The notes under the pieces were generated by a model, which was not told where the DNA came from, made no database searches, and saw nothing but the letters and a program-made list of their open reading frames with translations. Shown here piece after piece: positions 25,079 through 33,287 of a stretch of 49,648 bases of DNA. A program made the translations under genes and the position numbers. Position 1 is the stretch's first letter. Every line of letters begins with the position of its first letter. Source of the DNA: Candidatus Doudnabacteria bacterium (GTDB taxonomy: Bacteria > Patescibacteriota > Doudnabacteria > UBA920 > O2-02-FULL-48-8). Where the stretch lies: assembly GCA_016182875.1 (NCBI GenBank), contig JACPFQ010000005.1, forward strand, positions 1-49,648. The letters are read 5' to 3'.

Positions 25079-25533
25079 AGGACATCGGTCAGGGATTCTT
25101 CCTTATCAAGGTCTTCCGGAAGATATCTTTTGAGGTACAGTTTGACCGCCACCGGATCCTGGTTGCCTAGTTCTATGCTGACCTGGTTGTTAAGGTAGCC
25201 GGTCGTTTCCAAGTTCAGTGTTTTGGTTGCTTGGGGATTGTATATTATCCAAAATTTTCTGATGTTCTTGTAAGGTATCAGGTTATTGTTGATTGCCACC
25301 CCCATGCCGCTAATGCTGTAGGTCTGGTTCTTTGGCTTCTGCACGGCAAAGAAATAGGTGATAAGTATTCCCACCGCGAAGCTGATAATCGAAATCAGGC
25401 TGCGGCTGTATACGGCGTAAGCCATGAGCGCCACCGAAATTGTTCCGAAGGCCAAAAACCACTGCATGCTTTTCTTGTGTTCTTTAAATTCCGGCGCCTG
25501 CCACGCGATTTCCAGGGTAATTTGGTTTTTCAT
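25057..25533 (-). CDS. two-helix membrane protein of unknown function with a PH-like tail
   Basis: 158 aa. Two adjacent membrane helices (about 24-40 and 44-62) are followed by a mixed alpha/beta domain ('YSISGMGVAINNNLIPYKNIRKFWII'), a pattern seen in small membrane proteins with a PH-like domain. No enzymatic motif. The stop codon lies inside one of the two 111-bp repeats, so its last seven codons were copied to the other side of the GIY-YIG gene. A tRNA-Ser gene lies directly upstream. Confidence 0.7.
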   Translation of the reverse strand: MKNQITLEIAWQAPEFKEHKKSMQWFLAFGTISVALMAYAVYSRSLISIISFAVGILITYFFAVQKPKNQTYSISGMGVAINNNLIPYKNIRKFWIIYNPQATKTLNLETTGYLNNQVSIELGNQDPVAVKLYLKRYLPEDLDKEESLTDVLARKAKF

Positions 25534-25549
25534 GAATTTTATTTACTGG

Positions 25550-25636
25550 CGGTGGGGGAGAGATTCGAACTCTCGGTCGGCGTTAACCGACTCCGGTTTT
25601 CAAGACCGGTGCACTAAACCGCTATGCGACCCCACC
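25550..25636 (-). tRNA. tRNA-Ser (anticodon UGA)
   Basis: 87 nt with a 7-bp acceptor stem (GGTGGGG/CCCCACC), discriminator G, anticodon stem CCGGT/ACCGG with loop CTTGAAA, a long variable arm 'GTCGG...CCGAC' as expected for type II tRNA, and T arm GAGAG-TTCGAAT-CTCTC. CCA is not encoded. Confidence 0.95.
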
Positions 25637-25688
25637 GGTTTTTTTCGTCATCAGATGCCTAATTCTAACATTTTTTAGCGCGACAGAA

Positions 25689-25711
25689 AAGAGCCCGGGA
25701 TTCGGGCTCTT
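25689..25711 (-). terminator. hairpin terminator after the anti-sigma-like gene
   Basis: A 9-bp perfect stem AAGAGCCCG/CGGGCTCTT with a 5-base loop. Read on the minus strand it is followed by TTTTCTGT. It lies between the DUF5667-like gene and the tRNA-Ser gene. Confidence 0.7.
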
Positions 25712-25739
25712 ATTCTGCATATGAAGTTAACTTTCATTT

Positions 25740-25762
25740 TAATTATGGTTGAACCATAATTA
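25740..25762. repeat. 23-bp perfect palindrome
   Basis: TAATTATGGTT and AACCATAATTA around a single G, 16 bp after the stop of the anti-sigma-like gene (in its direction). It could be a protein-binding site or part of the transcript end. Confidence 0.6.
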
Positions 25763-25777
25763 CAAGAGTTAAATAAC

Positions 25778-26773
25778 TTACTGGGGTTCTGTGCCGGTGG
25801 AATCTTCCATCGTTTCAGCTTTGACTTTTAATTCGGCGGTAATAGTTGAGGCAAAAGTTTTATTCTCGACTGCTTGGCCCTCTATCTCAGCCACTTGCCC
25901 GATTTTCAGGTCCTTGAAGGTAGTATTAACGAACTTGGTGTCTTTGGAAATCGTGAATTTGGAGCTGCCGATGCTGATGCTGGTTTCGGTAAGCGCCGTG
26001 ATTTTGCCGTAGGCTTTAACTTCGCTTTCCGGTTTTTCTTCGACTTTAATCGGGTCAGCTTCAACTTTCAGCCCCGCCCGTTCAATGTTGTCGATTGCTT
26101 CCTCCTGGGAGATTTTGTTATTTTCCAGGGCTTTTTCCAGTTCGACTTTGACTTTGCCTTCGCTCTGGATAGCCGCCGTTTTAAGCAGGGCGGATTGCTG
26201 GACCAGAGTGGTAAGAATTGCGACTTTTGGCTGGGTTGATTTGACCTTGGCGGAAGCACTCACCGCCGCCGCGGTTGTCTGCTGAAGGCCCTGGACAGTA
26301 TCGGCGACGATTTCCTGCGTCTCAGTTTCGCCCAGTCTGCCTTTATTTTGTTCCAAAATCTGCTCGAGTTCCTGCAGCCGTTCGCCGGCAAACTTTACCT
26401 GAAGCCTGGCTTGATCTTCGTCGTTAGCCAGTTTCAACCGGATGTTTTCCACCACTTTTTTAAATTGGTATGCCGGCTCCCCGGGGACGCTGTCTAAGGC
26501 TGTGACCGCAGCGCCTAGGGCCAGACTAGAAACAATCAGGGTGCTGCCGACAACGCCGCCTCCGATTTTCAAAATTTTTGGCAAGATAGCGCCAAGCGCC
26601 ATAACCCAGCTGACTTGAGGGACTGCGGCTTCTGCCGGCACAGCAATTCTGCTGAGAATTTGGTTTTTTACCCGAACGAAATCAGCATTTAAAACAGCTT
26701 TTTTTGGAACGTCAAAAAGCATTCGTTCTAATGCTTCAGAAGTTATTCGGCTGGTTTTGGCTGGCTTCTTCAT
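25778..26773 (-). CDS. membrane protein paired with an ECF sigma factor (DUF5667-like, probable anti-sigma role)
   Basis: 331 aa. The cytoplasmic N-terminus ('SEALERMLFDVPKK', 'RVKNQILSRI') is followed by a membrane helix near 80-95 and a helical outer region containing 'PGEPAYQFKKVVENIRL', characteristic of DUF5667-type partners of sigma factors. A C-terminal beta-rich domain ('AYGKITALTETSISIGSSKF') resembles an OB-like DUF5666 module. It starts one base from the end of the sigma region 4 frame, so both are co-translated. By position it should hold the sigma factor at the membrane until an envelope signal arrives. This is inference from context; no zinc anti-sigma motif is present. Confidence 0.7.
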   Translation of the reverse strand: MKKPAKTSRITSEALERMLFDVPKKAVLNADFVRVKNQILSRIAVPAEAAVPQVSWVMALGAILPKILKIGGGVVGSTLIVSSLALGAAVTALDSVPGEPAYQFKKVVENIRLKLANDEDQARLQVKFAGERLQELEQILEQNKGRLGETETQEIVADTVQGLQQTTAAAVSASAKVKSTQPKVAILTTLVQQSALLKTAAIQSEGKVKVELEKALENNKISQEEAIDNIERAGLKVEADPIKVEEKPESEVKAYGKITALTETSISIGSSKFTISKDTKFVNTTFKDLKIGQVAEIEGQAVENKTFASTITAELKVKAETMEDSTGTEPQ

Positions 26774-26958
26774 TAATAATTCGTTCGCTTACTTTTCTGA
26801 TTAATTAGCTTCTTTAAGTTTGCTATGGCGCGGTGTTGTATGACTCTTATGCTGCCTTCCGTCTTGTTCATGATATGAGCGATTTCAGAATTTGCAAGCT
26901 CCTCAAAGAATTTATAGCGGACGACTGCGGCTTGATCGGAGGGCAGTTGTTCTATCAA
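26773..26958 (-). CDS. ECF sigma factor region 4 (second half of a split gene)
   Basis: 61 aa: 'LPSDQAAVVRYKFFEELANSEIAHIMNKTEGSIRVIQHRAIANL' type sequence is a standard sigma region 4 with its helix-turn-helix for the -35 element. It begins at a TTG that overlaps the TGA stop of the region 2 frame (TTGA), so translational coupling is possible. The usual linker between regions 2 and 4, some 25-40 residues, is missing. Either a deletion has joined two frames, or region 4 works as a separate subunit. The partner frame is directly upstream. Confidence 0.75.
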   Translation of the reverse strand: MIEQLPSDQAAVVRYKFFEELANSEIAHIMNKTEGSIRVIQHRAIANLKKLINQKSKRTNY

Positions 26959-27224
26959 ATGAGCCGGTAGTAGTCGACAATGTTGTTTTTGGCTACCTGA
27001 TAAAACCAGCTTGAGAGCGCTTTGTAGGAGTTAATTTGGCTAATCTTGTTCCAGGCTTTGACAAAGGTCTCTGATAAAATATCTTCTGCTACTTCCTTAT
27101 GGCCAACTCGAAAAAAAATGAACTTGTATATTCTGCCCGAGTATTCATCGTAGATAAGGCCAAAAGCTTCATGGTCGCCGCTTTGAGCCTCTGAAAGCAG
27201 TTTGTTAAGCTCCTCATCGGTCAT
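26955..27224 (-). CDS. ECF sigma factor region 2 (first half of a split gene)
   Basis: 89 aa with a complete region 2: 'EAFGLIYDEYSGRIYKFIFF', 'AEDILSETFVKAWNKI' and 'SSWFYQVAKNNIVDYYR', which binds core RNA polymerase and the -10 element. It ends in a stop just after 'DYYRLI', where a linker should begin. The next frame supplies region 4. In Bacillus subtilis, SigO and RsoA are a known two-protein sigma factor, so a split can be functional. A frameshift by deletion or an assembly error is equally possible. tRNA-Ser(GCU) lies upstream. Confidence 0.8.
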   Translation of the reverse strand: MTDEELNKLLSEAQSGDHEAFGLIYDEYSGRIYKFIFFRVGHKEVAEDILSETFVKAWNKISQINSYKALSSWFYQVAKNNIVDYYRLI

Positions 27225-27289
27225 AGATTAAGACGCATTATTGAGATAATTTGTTACAGTGTCAAGAACAAAAAAACCGCCAATTTTGG

Positions 27290-27378
27290 CGGAGACGACA
27301 GGATTCGAACCTGTGCGGCGCTTTTTAGACGCCCGTGGATTAGCAATCCACTGCCTTAAGCCACTCGGCCACGTCTCC
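27290..27378 (-). tRNA. tRNA-Ser (anticodon GCU)
   Basis: 89 nt with acceptor stem GGAGACG/CGTCTCC and discriminator G, anticodon loop TTGCTAA, a long variable arm, and T arm with GGTTCGAATCC. CCA is not encoded. With the UGA isoacceptor 1.7 kb away, two Ser tRNAs frame the sigma locus. Confidence 0.95.
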
Positions 27379-27437
27379 TGAGCATGGTTAATTGTATCCA
27401 AAAAGTCCTTGAAGGTCAAAGCAGGGCGCTTTGGAAA

Positions 27438-28175
27438 TTAGCCATGAGCCAGGGTCATGGCCCAGACTTCAGAAGCGCCGCTTTGCTTCAACAGTTTGGC
27501 GATTTCGTTTAGGGTTGAGCCAGTGGTCACCACGTCGTCCACCAAAAGGTATCTACCTGAGATTTGAGATGGGTTAGTGATGCTGAAAGCCCCTTGAATG
27601 TTTTGTCGGCGCTGTTCTTTTTTTAATTCTATCTGCGGCTTGGTAAATCTATCTCTCTTCACCAGCTCTGTCTGGATTTCAACATTCAACATCCGCGATA
27701 GCGGCTTCGAAAGCAGAAGCGACTGGTTGAACCCGCGCCAGTTAAGCCTGCGGCTGTGCAGAGGAACTGGAATAATTTTGAATTCAGCGAAGTATCCGGA
27801 CAAGCCCAGATTTTTCATTTCTTGTATCAGTAATGCCGACAAGCGCTCGGCGAGAGTTTCGGCAAAGCTATATTTGAAAGCGGCGATAATTTCCCGGATT
27901 TTTTGATCCGAGTAGGGAAGCGCCGAGATGATGCCATCCAAGGTATTTCTAGATACACATCTAGGATGCGTTTTGCCGAACGGAGCTGGCTTTTGACAGT
28001 TTATACAAAGCTGTTCATTTAGTTTTGGGATTTTGCTTAAGCAGTCCCGGCAGAGGTAACTCTGTCCGTCCTTGCCGCAGTTGAGGCAATAAACAGGAAA
28101 CACTAGGTCAGTTATTTCTCGGCCTAGTGCTTTGACGAAACTATTAACTTTTGACAATTGACTATTGACTGGCAA
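27438..28175 (-). CDS. comF: ComF-family phosphoribosyltransferase-like protein
   Basis: 245 aa. Six cysteines in three CxxC pairs (about C30/C33, C42/C45, C57/C60) form the double zinc finger of ComF, followed by a phosphoribosyltransferase fold with the PRPP loop 'LLVDDVVTTGST' near 209-220. ComF supports DNA uptake during natural transformation, probably on the cytoplasmic side, although its reaction is unknown. It follows clpC by ten bases on the same strand. Patescibacteria often keep competence genes, which fits their need for external DNA or nucleotides. Confidence 0.88.
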   Translation of the reverse strand: MPVNSQLSKVNSFVKALGREITDLVFPVYCLNCGKDGQSYLCRDCLSKIPKLNEQLCINCQKPAPFGKTHPRCVSRNTLDGIISALPYSDQKIREIIAAFKYSFAETLAERLSALLIQEMKNLGLSGYFAEFKIIPVPLHSRRLNWRGFNQSLLLSKPLSRMLNVEIQTELVKRDRFTKPQIELKKEQRRQNIQGAFSITNPSQISGRYLLVDDVVTTGSTLNEIAKLLKQSGASEVWAMTLAHG

Positions 28176-28185
28176 CTCTGGGACG

Positions 28186-30693
28186 TTATACCTTAGCCAT
28201 ATCCAACTGCTTAATCTGGATTTGCCCGTTTTCCATGAAGATTTTAATTTCGGATGACTCTTTGATTTCTCCGTTGATTAGCTTTTCGGCCAGGCGGTCT
28301 TCCACCAGCTCTTGTATGTTGCGCCGGATTAGCCTGGCCCCCTGCGCGGCATCGTAGCTCTTGTCCGCAATAAATTTAACCAAATCCTTGTCATAGGTGA
28401 TGCGGATGTTCTGCTGTTTGGCCATATGCTCGGACAGCTCCAAAAGCTGCAGGGAAGCTATCTTTTTTATTTCTTCCATGCCCAGCGGCCGAAACACCAG
28501 GATTTTGTCAATCCGGTTCAAAAGCTCGGGCCGCATGGCCTGCTTCAAAGTATCCAAGACCTTTTCTTTAGTTTGGTTATATTCGGTGTCTGCATGTTTC
28601 CGGTGGTCACTGTCGACTCCACCCAGACTGAAGCCCAAAAGCCCGGCTTGGTGAGTTAGGTCAGCGGCCCCAATGTTGGAAGTCATTATGATGATGGTGT
28701 TTCGGAAATTGACTCTCTTTCCCGCGGCGTCGGTCAGCTCTCCTTCCTCCAGAATTTGGAGGAGGATGTTGAAAACGTCAGGATGAGCTTTTTCTATTTC
28801 GTCGAACAAGATTACGGCATAGGGCTTTTTGCGGATTTCCTCAGTCAGGCGGCCGCCTTCCTCGTAGCCGACGTATCCGGCCGGGGCGCCGATCAGCCGG
28901 GCGACGTTATGCCGCTCCATAAACTCCGACATGTCGACCCGGATCAAAGCGGTTCGGTCTTCAAATACCTCGCTGGCCAAAACCTTGGCGGTCTCGGTTT
29001 TTCCCACCCCGGTCGGGCCCAAGAAAAGAAACGAGGCAATCGGCCTTTTGGGGGAGGAAATACCCGCCCGCGAGCGCCGGATGGCCGAGGCAATGATTTT
29101 AGCCGCCTCTTCCTGTCCGACAATCTTTGACTGCAGGGTTTTTTCCAAACCCGAAAGCTTCTTGGCCTCGCTCTTCACTATTTTATTTAAAGGAATTTTG
29201 GTGACGGATGAGACCGTGCGGGCGATGTCTTCGGCGGTAATCTCAAAAGCCGTACCCGGTTTCTTGACCATGGTTTTTTGATACTCAGCCTTTTGCTTCT
29301 TCAATTTATCTTCCTGGGATTTGAGATGGAGCGCCGTGGTAAAATCCTGAAGCATGACCGCCTTGGTCTTTTCTTCCTCAAGTTTGCGCAGTTCAGCTTC
29401 TATCTTTTTTATTACCCGGATGTTGCGGCTTTTGGCATTGATTGTTTTGATGTATGCGGCTGTTTCATCGATTAAATCCAAGGCTTTGTCAGGCAGGAAT
29501 CGGTCGTTGATGTAGCGCTCGGACAATTCGGCCGCAGACTTTATGGCTTCATCGGTTATGATGACGCCGTGGTGTTTTTCGTAATTCGGCCGCAGTCCCT
29601 CAAGAATTTTGAGGGATTCCTCGACTGACGGTTCTTCCACGAGAATCGGCTGGAAGCGGCGCTCCAGGGCGGCATCATGCTCAATATGTTTTTTATACTC
29701 CGCCAGGGTCGTGGCGCCGATTACCCGGATTTCCCCGCGGGCCAAGGCGGGCTTCAAAATGTTTGCCGCGTCCAGCGACCCGGTGGTAGCGCCCGCTCCG
29801 ACTATGGTGTGCAGCTCGTCGATAAACAGCATGATGCGCGCATTATCCTTGACTTCATCAATAACCTGCTTGAGCCTTTGCTCGAATTCTCCGCGAAACA
29901 TCGAACCCGCCACAATCAGAGCCATATCCAAGGTCAGGATTTTTTTGTCCAGCAGCGAGTCAGGCACTTCGTGTTTGGCAATGGCCAAAGCCAAGCCTTC
30001 AACAATCGCAGTCTTGCCCACTCCGGGCTCGCCAATCAGCACCGGATTATTTTTGGTCCGGCGGTTCAGTATGCTTATGACCCGTTCAATTTCCTGCTTC
30101 CGGCCGATCAAGGGGTCAATTTTCCCGCCTCGCGCTTTTTTCGAAAGGTCAGAAGTGAAGTAATCAAGGGCCGGAGTTTTGGCCGGCTTTTCCTCGGTTA
30201 TGGGCGGCTCCTCCACGTTCAAAAGGTCGGGAAACCGCGAGACGTTTTCGAAGATCGAAATCAGATTTTTCCGCAGTTCGTTGACTGAAATTTTGAGGTT
30301 CAGCAGGATTGACCGCGCCTCATCGTTTTCCATCTCAGTGATGCCGAAGAGAAAATGCTCGGTGCCGATGAATTGGTACTGGTAGCGGGTGGCGACAATG
30401 GCCGCTTTTTCGATTACCTCCCGGAGGTTATTGGATAATTTCGGCTGGGCGTCGGAAGAAATCAGGTGCGGCTGATTCATGCGGATTATCTCGGTTTTCA
30501 CCATCTCGGGCGTTATCTTGTTTTTCAGCAGAATTTCCGAGGCAAACGAAGAGATTTCCTGGACGATTCCATAGAGGAGGTGTTCGGTGCCGATGTGGTC
30601 ATGCCTCAGCTCTTCCGAAAGCTTCTGTGAAGTAATCAGCGCGCTTTTGGCTCGGGAAGAGAGGCGTTCTAGAATGTAAGAGAAATGATTCAT
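28186..30693 (-). CDS. clpC: ClpC-type AAA+ unfoldase
   Basis: The ATG at 'MNHFSYILERLSSRAK' is chosen; the longer frame comes from a TTG in palindromic sequence. 835 aa with two Clp_N repeats, a first AAA+ module (Walker A 'GEPGVGKT' near 220, Walker B 'LFIDELHTIVGAG'), a short middle domain with a charged UVR-like helix near 415-460, and a second AAA+ module (Walker A 'GPTGVGKT' near 557). The short middle domain argues for ClpC over the disaggregase ClpB. It delivers unfolded proteins to ClpP or acts alone; no clpP is in the window. comF follows directly. Confidence 0.9.
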   Translation of the reverse strand: MNHFSYILERLSSRAKSALITSQKLSEELRHDHIGTEHLLYGIVQEISSFASEILLKNKITPEMVKTEIIRMNQPHLISSDAQPKLSNNLREVIEKAAIVATRYQYQFIGTEHFLFGITEMENDEARSILLNLKISVNELRKNLISIFENVSRFPDLLNVEEPPITEEKPAKTPALDYFTSDLSKKARGGKIDPLIGRKQEIERVISILNRRTKNNPVLIGEPGVGKTAIVEGLALAIAKHEVPDSLLDKKILTLDMALIVAGSMFRGEFEQRLKQVIDEVKDNARIMLFIDELHTIVGAGATTGSLDAANILKPALARGEIRVIGATTLAEYKKHIEHDAALERRFQPILVEEPSVEESLKILEGLRPNYEKHHGVIITDEAIKSAAELSERYINDRFLPDKALDLIDETAAYIKTINAKSRNIRVIKKIEAELRKLEEEKTKAVMLQDFTTALHLKSQEDKLKKQKAEYQKTMVKKPGTAFEITAEDIARTVSSVTKIPLNKIVKSEAKKLSGLEKTLQSKIVGQEEAAKIIASAIRRSRAGISSPKRPIASFLFLGPTGVGKTETAKVLASEVFEDRTALIRVDMSEFMERHNVARLIGAPAGYVGYEEGGRLTEEIRKKPYAVILFDEIEKAHPDVFNILLQILEEGELTDAAGKRVNFRNTIIIMTSNIGAADLTHQAGLLGFSLGGVDSDHRKHADTEYNQTKEKVLDTLKQAMRPELLNRIDKILVFRPLGMEEIKKIASLQLLELSEHMAKQQNIRITYDKDLVKFIADKSYDAAQGARLIRRNIQELVEDRLAEKLINGEIKESSEIKIFMENGQIQIKQLDMAKV

Positions 30694-30842
30694 GCGTCGT
30701 AATTGGTCGACACTTCGCGTTTTGCTTCGCAAAAGCGCTCCGGTCGACTTATTACTCCTTTTCGCAAAAAGTCGTGCTCGCTGCGCTGCGCACCTACTTT
30801 TTGCGACTAATTAAAACATAATCTACTATTAGTATACCAACC
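30694..30842. other. divergent intergenic region with two hairpin families
   Basis: Lies between clpC (minus) and recX (plus). It contains a hairpin 'cgttttgc-ttc-gcaaaagcg' near 30718-30738 and a larger inverted repeat CGCAAAAAGT / ACTTTTTGCG near 30764-30806 enclosing 'gctcgctgcgctgcgcacc'. An AT-rich stretch 30808-30838 is the likely place of both promoters, but no box pair is convincing. Confidence 0.5.
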
Positions 30843-31325
30843 ATGTCAAACGGGTCAATCCCGACGTTGCACAAAATGCAAGATCGGAACTCCGACCGAA
30901 GCGTCGGAGTTGAGAATGTGTATAACAGAGCGCTTAAGCTGCTTAAGCGGCGCCAGCACTCGTCTTTTGAATTGCAGCGCAAGCTTGAGGCTAGGGGTTA
31001 CAGTAAAAGCTCGGTAGTGGCGGTTTTGGTCTTGCTTAGGGAGCAGGATTACCTCAATGATGAGCGTTTTGCCGAAATTTTTTTGGATAATTTGATAAAA
31101 TACAAGACTTTTGGGTTCTATGGGCTTAAGGGCAAATTACTGCAGCGGGGAATAGACAAAGGAATCATTGATGACTTGTTGTCTAGTTTTGGTTTCGAGG
31201 ATGAAAAACGGATTGCTTTGAAGATACTCGAAAAAAAGCGGGAAAGAGATCCGGTCAAGCTGGCGAGGAGCCTGTCTGCCAAGGGATTCAGGAGTCAGGT
31301 GATTAAGGACGTTTTAAATTTCTAA
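30843..31325 (+). CDS. recX: regulatory protein RecX
   Basis: 160 aa. The helical repeats 'YNRALKLLKRRQHSSFELQR', 'LREQDYLNDERFAEIF' and 'GLKGKLLQRGIDKGIIDDLL' are typical of RecX, which caps and inhibits RecA filaments. RecA itself is not in the window. The first 28 residues are not conserved: they include a translated hairpin ('aactccgac' / 'gtcggagtt', coded as 'RNSDRSVGVE'), a word also present near 24430. The conserved part begins at about 'VYNRALKLL', so the N-terminus may be an addition by the palindrome. Confidence 0.85.
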   Translation: MSNGSIPTLHKMQDRNSDRSVGVENVYNRALKLLKRRQHSSFELQRKLEARGYSKSSVVAVLVLLREQDYLNDERFAEIFLDNLIKYKTFGFYGLKGKLLQRGIDKGIIDDLLSSFGFEDEKRIALKILEKKRERDPVKLARSLSAKGFRSQVIKDVLNF

Positions 31326-31402
31326 TTCTGAATTTTGAATTTCGATTCAAATTCGAATTTCATAAATTAGAATATTCATTCAAAATTTTTAAATAAAAAT
31401 TA
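31322..31402. repeat. AT-rich intergenic palindrome, family I2 (copy 2)
   Basis: Fills the gap between the convergent genes recX and htpX: 'aattctgaattttgaatttcg' to 'aaattagaatattcattcaaaa'. Nearly the same words occur at 6055-6143. Confidence 0.85.
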
Positions 31403-31412
31403 AAAATTTAGC

Positions 31413-32300
31413 TTACATCTGTCTAAGCTTAGTTATCCTGTCTTGGATCGGCGGGTGAGTTTGAAACATTCTGGCAAACCAGCCAATTTTGTCGCGACCC
31501 TTATGGTCCTTCAAAGGATTGACAATATACAAATGGGCCGTGGCTTTATTGGCGACCTCGAGCGGCTCATGGTCAGCTGAGATTTTTTCCAGAGCCGAGG
31601 CCAGCCCCTGGGGAAATCGGGTCAGCAAAGCGGAAGAAGCGTCAGCGAGGTATTCCCGCCGCCGTGAGATGGCTAATTGTATGAGCGTTGCGGCAATGGG
31701 TGAAAGCAGGGCAAACACCAAGCCGACAAGTATAAGGATCCCTCCGCCTTCGTTATTTCTTCTGCGGCCGTGGAATGCAATCCGAAGCATCCAGTCGGCA
31801 AGTAATGTCACAATTCCGACCAAGACTACGATCATGGTGGACAGCCTGATGTCGAAGTTTCCTATGTGCGACAGCTCATGAGCCATAACGCCTTCTAATT
31901 CCTGTTTGGTGAGTTTGCTGCGTAGGCCCGTGGTAATTGCAACCACAGCATGCTTCGGGTCGCGTCCCGTGGCAAAGGCATTGAGGGCAGTGTCATTGAT
32001 TAAATAGACCTTCGGAGTGGGCAGCCCCGCGGCTATGGCCAAGTTTTCCACGACGTTATAAAGCTCCGGGTCGTCAACTTTTTTTATTTCTGAGGCCTTG
32101 GACATGGCGAGGACGATTTTGTCCGAAAAGTAGTAGCTAATCAGGCTCATGAGCACGGAAAAACCAACGGCAACCGGAAGCAGCAGCGGCGCGTCAACGT
32201 AATATGAAAAAAACCATCCCAGGCCGATGATTAGGACCAGGAAGAATGTGATGAACAGCGCGGTTTTGCGCTTGTTTCGAGCTATTTCTGTATAAACCAT
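31413..32300 (-). CDS. htpX: protease HtpX (membrane zinc metallopeptidase, M48)
   Basis: 295 aa. Two N-terminal membrane helices (about 13-30 and 40-57), the zinc motif HELSH at 141-145, two more helices (about 155-172 and 185-208) and the distal glutamate region 'RRREYLADASSALLT' are all as in HtpX, which degrades damaged membrane proteins. It is preceded on the same strand by lemA; lemA-htpX pairs are common in bacteria. A palindrome of about 90 bp separates the two. Confidence 0.92.
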   Translation of the reverse strand: MVYTEIARNKRKTALFITFFLVLIIGLGWFFSYYVDAPLLLPVAVGFSVLMSLISYYFSDKIVLAMSKASEIKKVDDPELYNVVENLAIAAGLPTPKVYLINDTALNAFATGRDPKHAVVAITTGLRSKLTKQELEGVMAHELSHIGNFDIRLSTMIVVLVGIVTLLADWMLRIAFHGRRRNNEGGGILILVGLVFALLSPIAATLIQLAISRRREYLADASSALLTRFPQGLASALEKISADHEPLEVANKATAHLYIVNPLKDHKGRDKIGWFARMFQTHPPIQDRITKLRQM

Positions 32301-32309
32301 CAGTAAGCT

Positions 32310-32400
32310 AGTTTCTAATTACGAATTTTGAATTTCGAATGAATATTCTAATTTCTTAAATTCTAATTTGAATCAAAATTCAAAATTTGAAAATTCAGAA
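32310..32400. repeat. AT-rich intergenic palindrome, family I2 (copy 3)
   Basis: Between lemA and htpX, directly before the htpX start. 'tttctaattacgaattttgaatttcgaatgaa' type sequence pairs with its 3' half. It overlaps the lemA stop by a few bases. Confidence 0.85.
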
Positions 32401-32943
32401 TTGAACACTCACAGGCTGTCCCTCCGCACCTTTCTCATCGATGTCAAAGAAAGGTTTGGCCGCAAAGCCCATAGTTGAGGCAAGCATATTGGTGGGGAAG
32501 ACCTGGAGCTTGGTGTTGTAATCCCTGACGTTGCCGTTATAAAATCGTCTTGAGGCTTGGATTTTGTCTTCGGTATCGGTGAGGTCCGACTGCAGCCGCA
32601 GGAAATTTTGATTGGATTTGAGGTCAGGATAATTTTCCGCCACCGCGAACAGGCTCTTAAGCGCGCCGGAGAGCATGTTTTCATCCTTAAGTTTTTCCGG
32701 AAGGCTGCTGGCGTTCATGGCTTCGGTTCGAAGCTTTGTTACGTTTTCAAGAACTGAGGATTCCTGCTTGGTGTAGCCCTTGACCGTGTTCACCAGGTTG
32801 GGAATCAGATCGTAGCGCCGCTTGAGTTGGACTTCGATGTCCGACCAGGCTTCGTCGACGCGGTTGCGCGAAGTAACCAAGCCGTTATAGACGACGATGA
32901 GCCAAAGCACGATTAAGGCCAGGATAATCAATAAATATGTCAT
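32395..32943 (-). CDS. lemA: LemA family protein
   Basis: 182 aa. An N-terminal membrane helix (about 3-20) is followed by 'YNGLVTSRNRVDEAWSDIEV', 'LKRRYDLIPNLVNTVKGY' and 'IQASRRFYNGNVRDYNT', the signature of the LemA helical bundle. The function is unclear; it is conserved next to htpX or other membrane stress genes. Full length. Confidence 0.92.
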   Translation of the reverse strand: MTYLLIILALIVLWLIVVYNGLVTSRNRVDEAWSDIEVQLKRRYDLIPNLVNTVKGYTKQESSVLENVTKLRTEAMNASSLPEKLKDENMLSGALKSLFAVAENYPDLKSNQNFLRLQSDLTDTEDKIQASRRFYNGNVRDYNTKLQVFPTNMLASTMGFAAKPFFDIDEKGAEGQPVSVQF

Positions 32944-32951
32944 AATATGTT

Positions 32952-32980
32952 TTGGGTTAATTACAGTTTCATGATAGAAT
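32952..32980 (+). promoter_or_regulatory. promoter of the gatCAB operon
   Basis: TTGGGT (32952-32957) and TAGAAT (32975-32980) are 17 bases apart, with TGA before the -10 making it extended. The gatC ATG lies 12 bases after the -10, so the leader is only a few bases long. Confidence 0.7.
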
Positions 32981-32992
32981 AAACCTAATCTT

Positions 32993-33283
32993 ATGGCAAT
33001 AAGTTTAGACGAAGTTAATAGGATAGCAAAACTCGCCAGACTAAGGTTTACTGATGAAGAAAAAATAAAATTGCAGCAGGAGCTTTCCGCAATTCTTGAC
33101 TACGTCGGCCAGTTGAAAAAAGTTGAGACTAAGACGGTTGAAGAAAAACTTTTTGAAGACCTGGATTCAGTCAACCGAATGCGTGATGATTTTGCCGAGG
33201 TTCAGGCCGAGCCGGCTGAACTTTTGAACCTTGCCCCAGACAGGGAAGGAGATTTTTTTAAGGTTAGGTCGGTATTGGAGTAA
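32993..33283 (+). CDS. gatC: Asp/Glu-tRNA amidotransferase subunit C
   Basis: 96 aa. 'ISLDEVNRIAKLARLRFTDEE' and 'SVNRMRDDFAEVQAEPAELL' are typical for GatC, the small subunit that wraps around GatA and stabilises GatCAB. The complex makes Gln-tRNA(Gln) and Asn-tRNA(Asn) from mischarged precursors. gatA follows after four bases. Confidence 0.93.
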   Translation: MAISLDEVNRIAKLARLRFTDEEKIKLQQELSAILDYVGQLKKVETKTVEEKLFEDLDSVNRMRDDFAEVQAEPAELLNLAPDREGDFFKVRSVLE

Positions 33284-33287
33284 ATAA

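Noticed and set aside
26955-27224. UGA recoded as glycine, joining the sigma halves
   Set aside because: Reading through the TGA meets TAG directly in the same frame, and many other genes stop at TGA; the frames differ.
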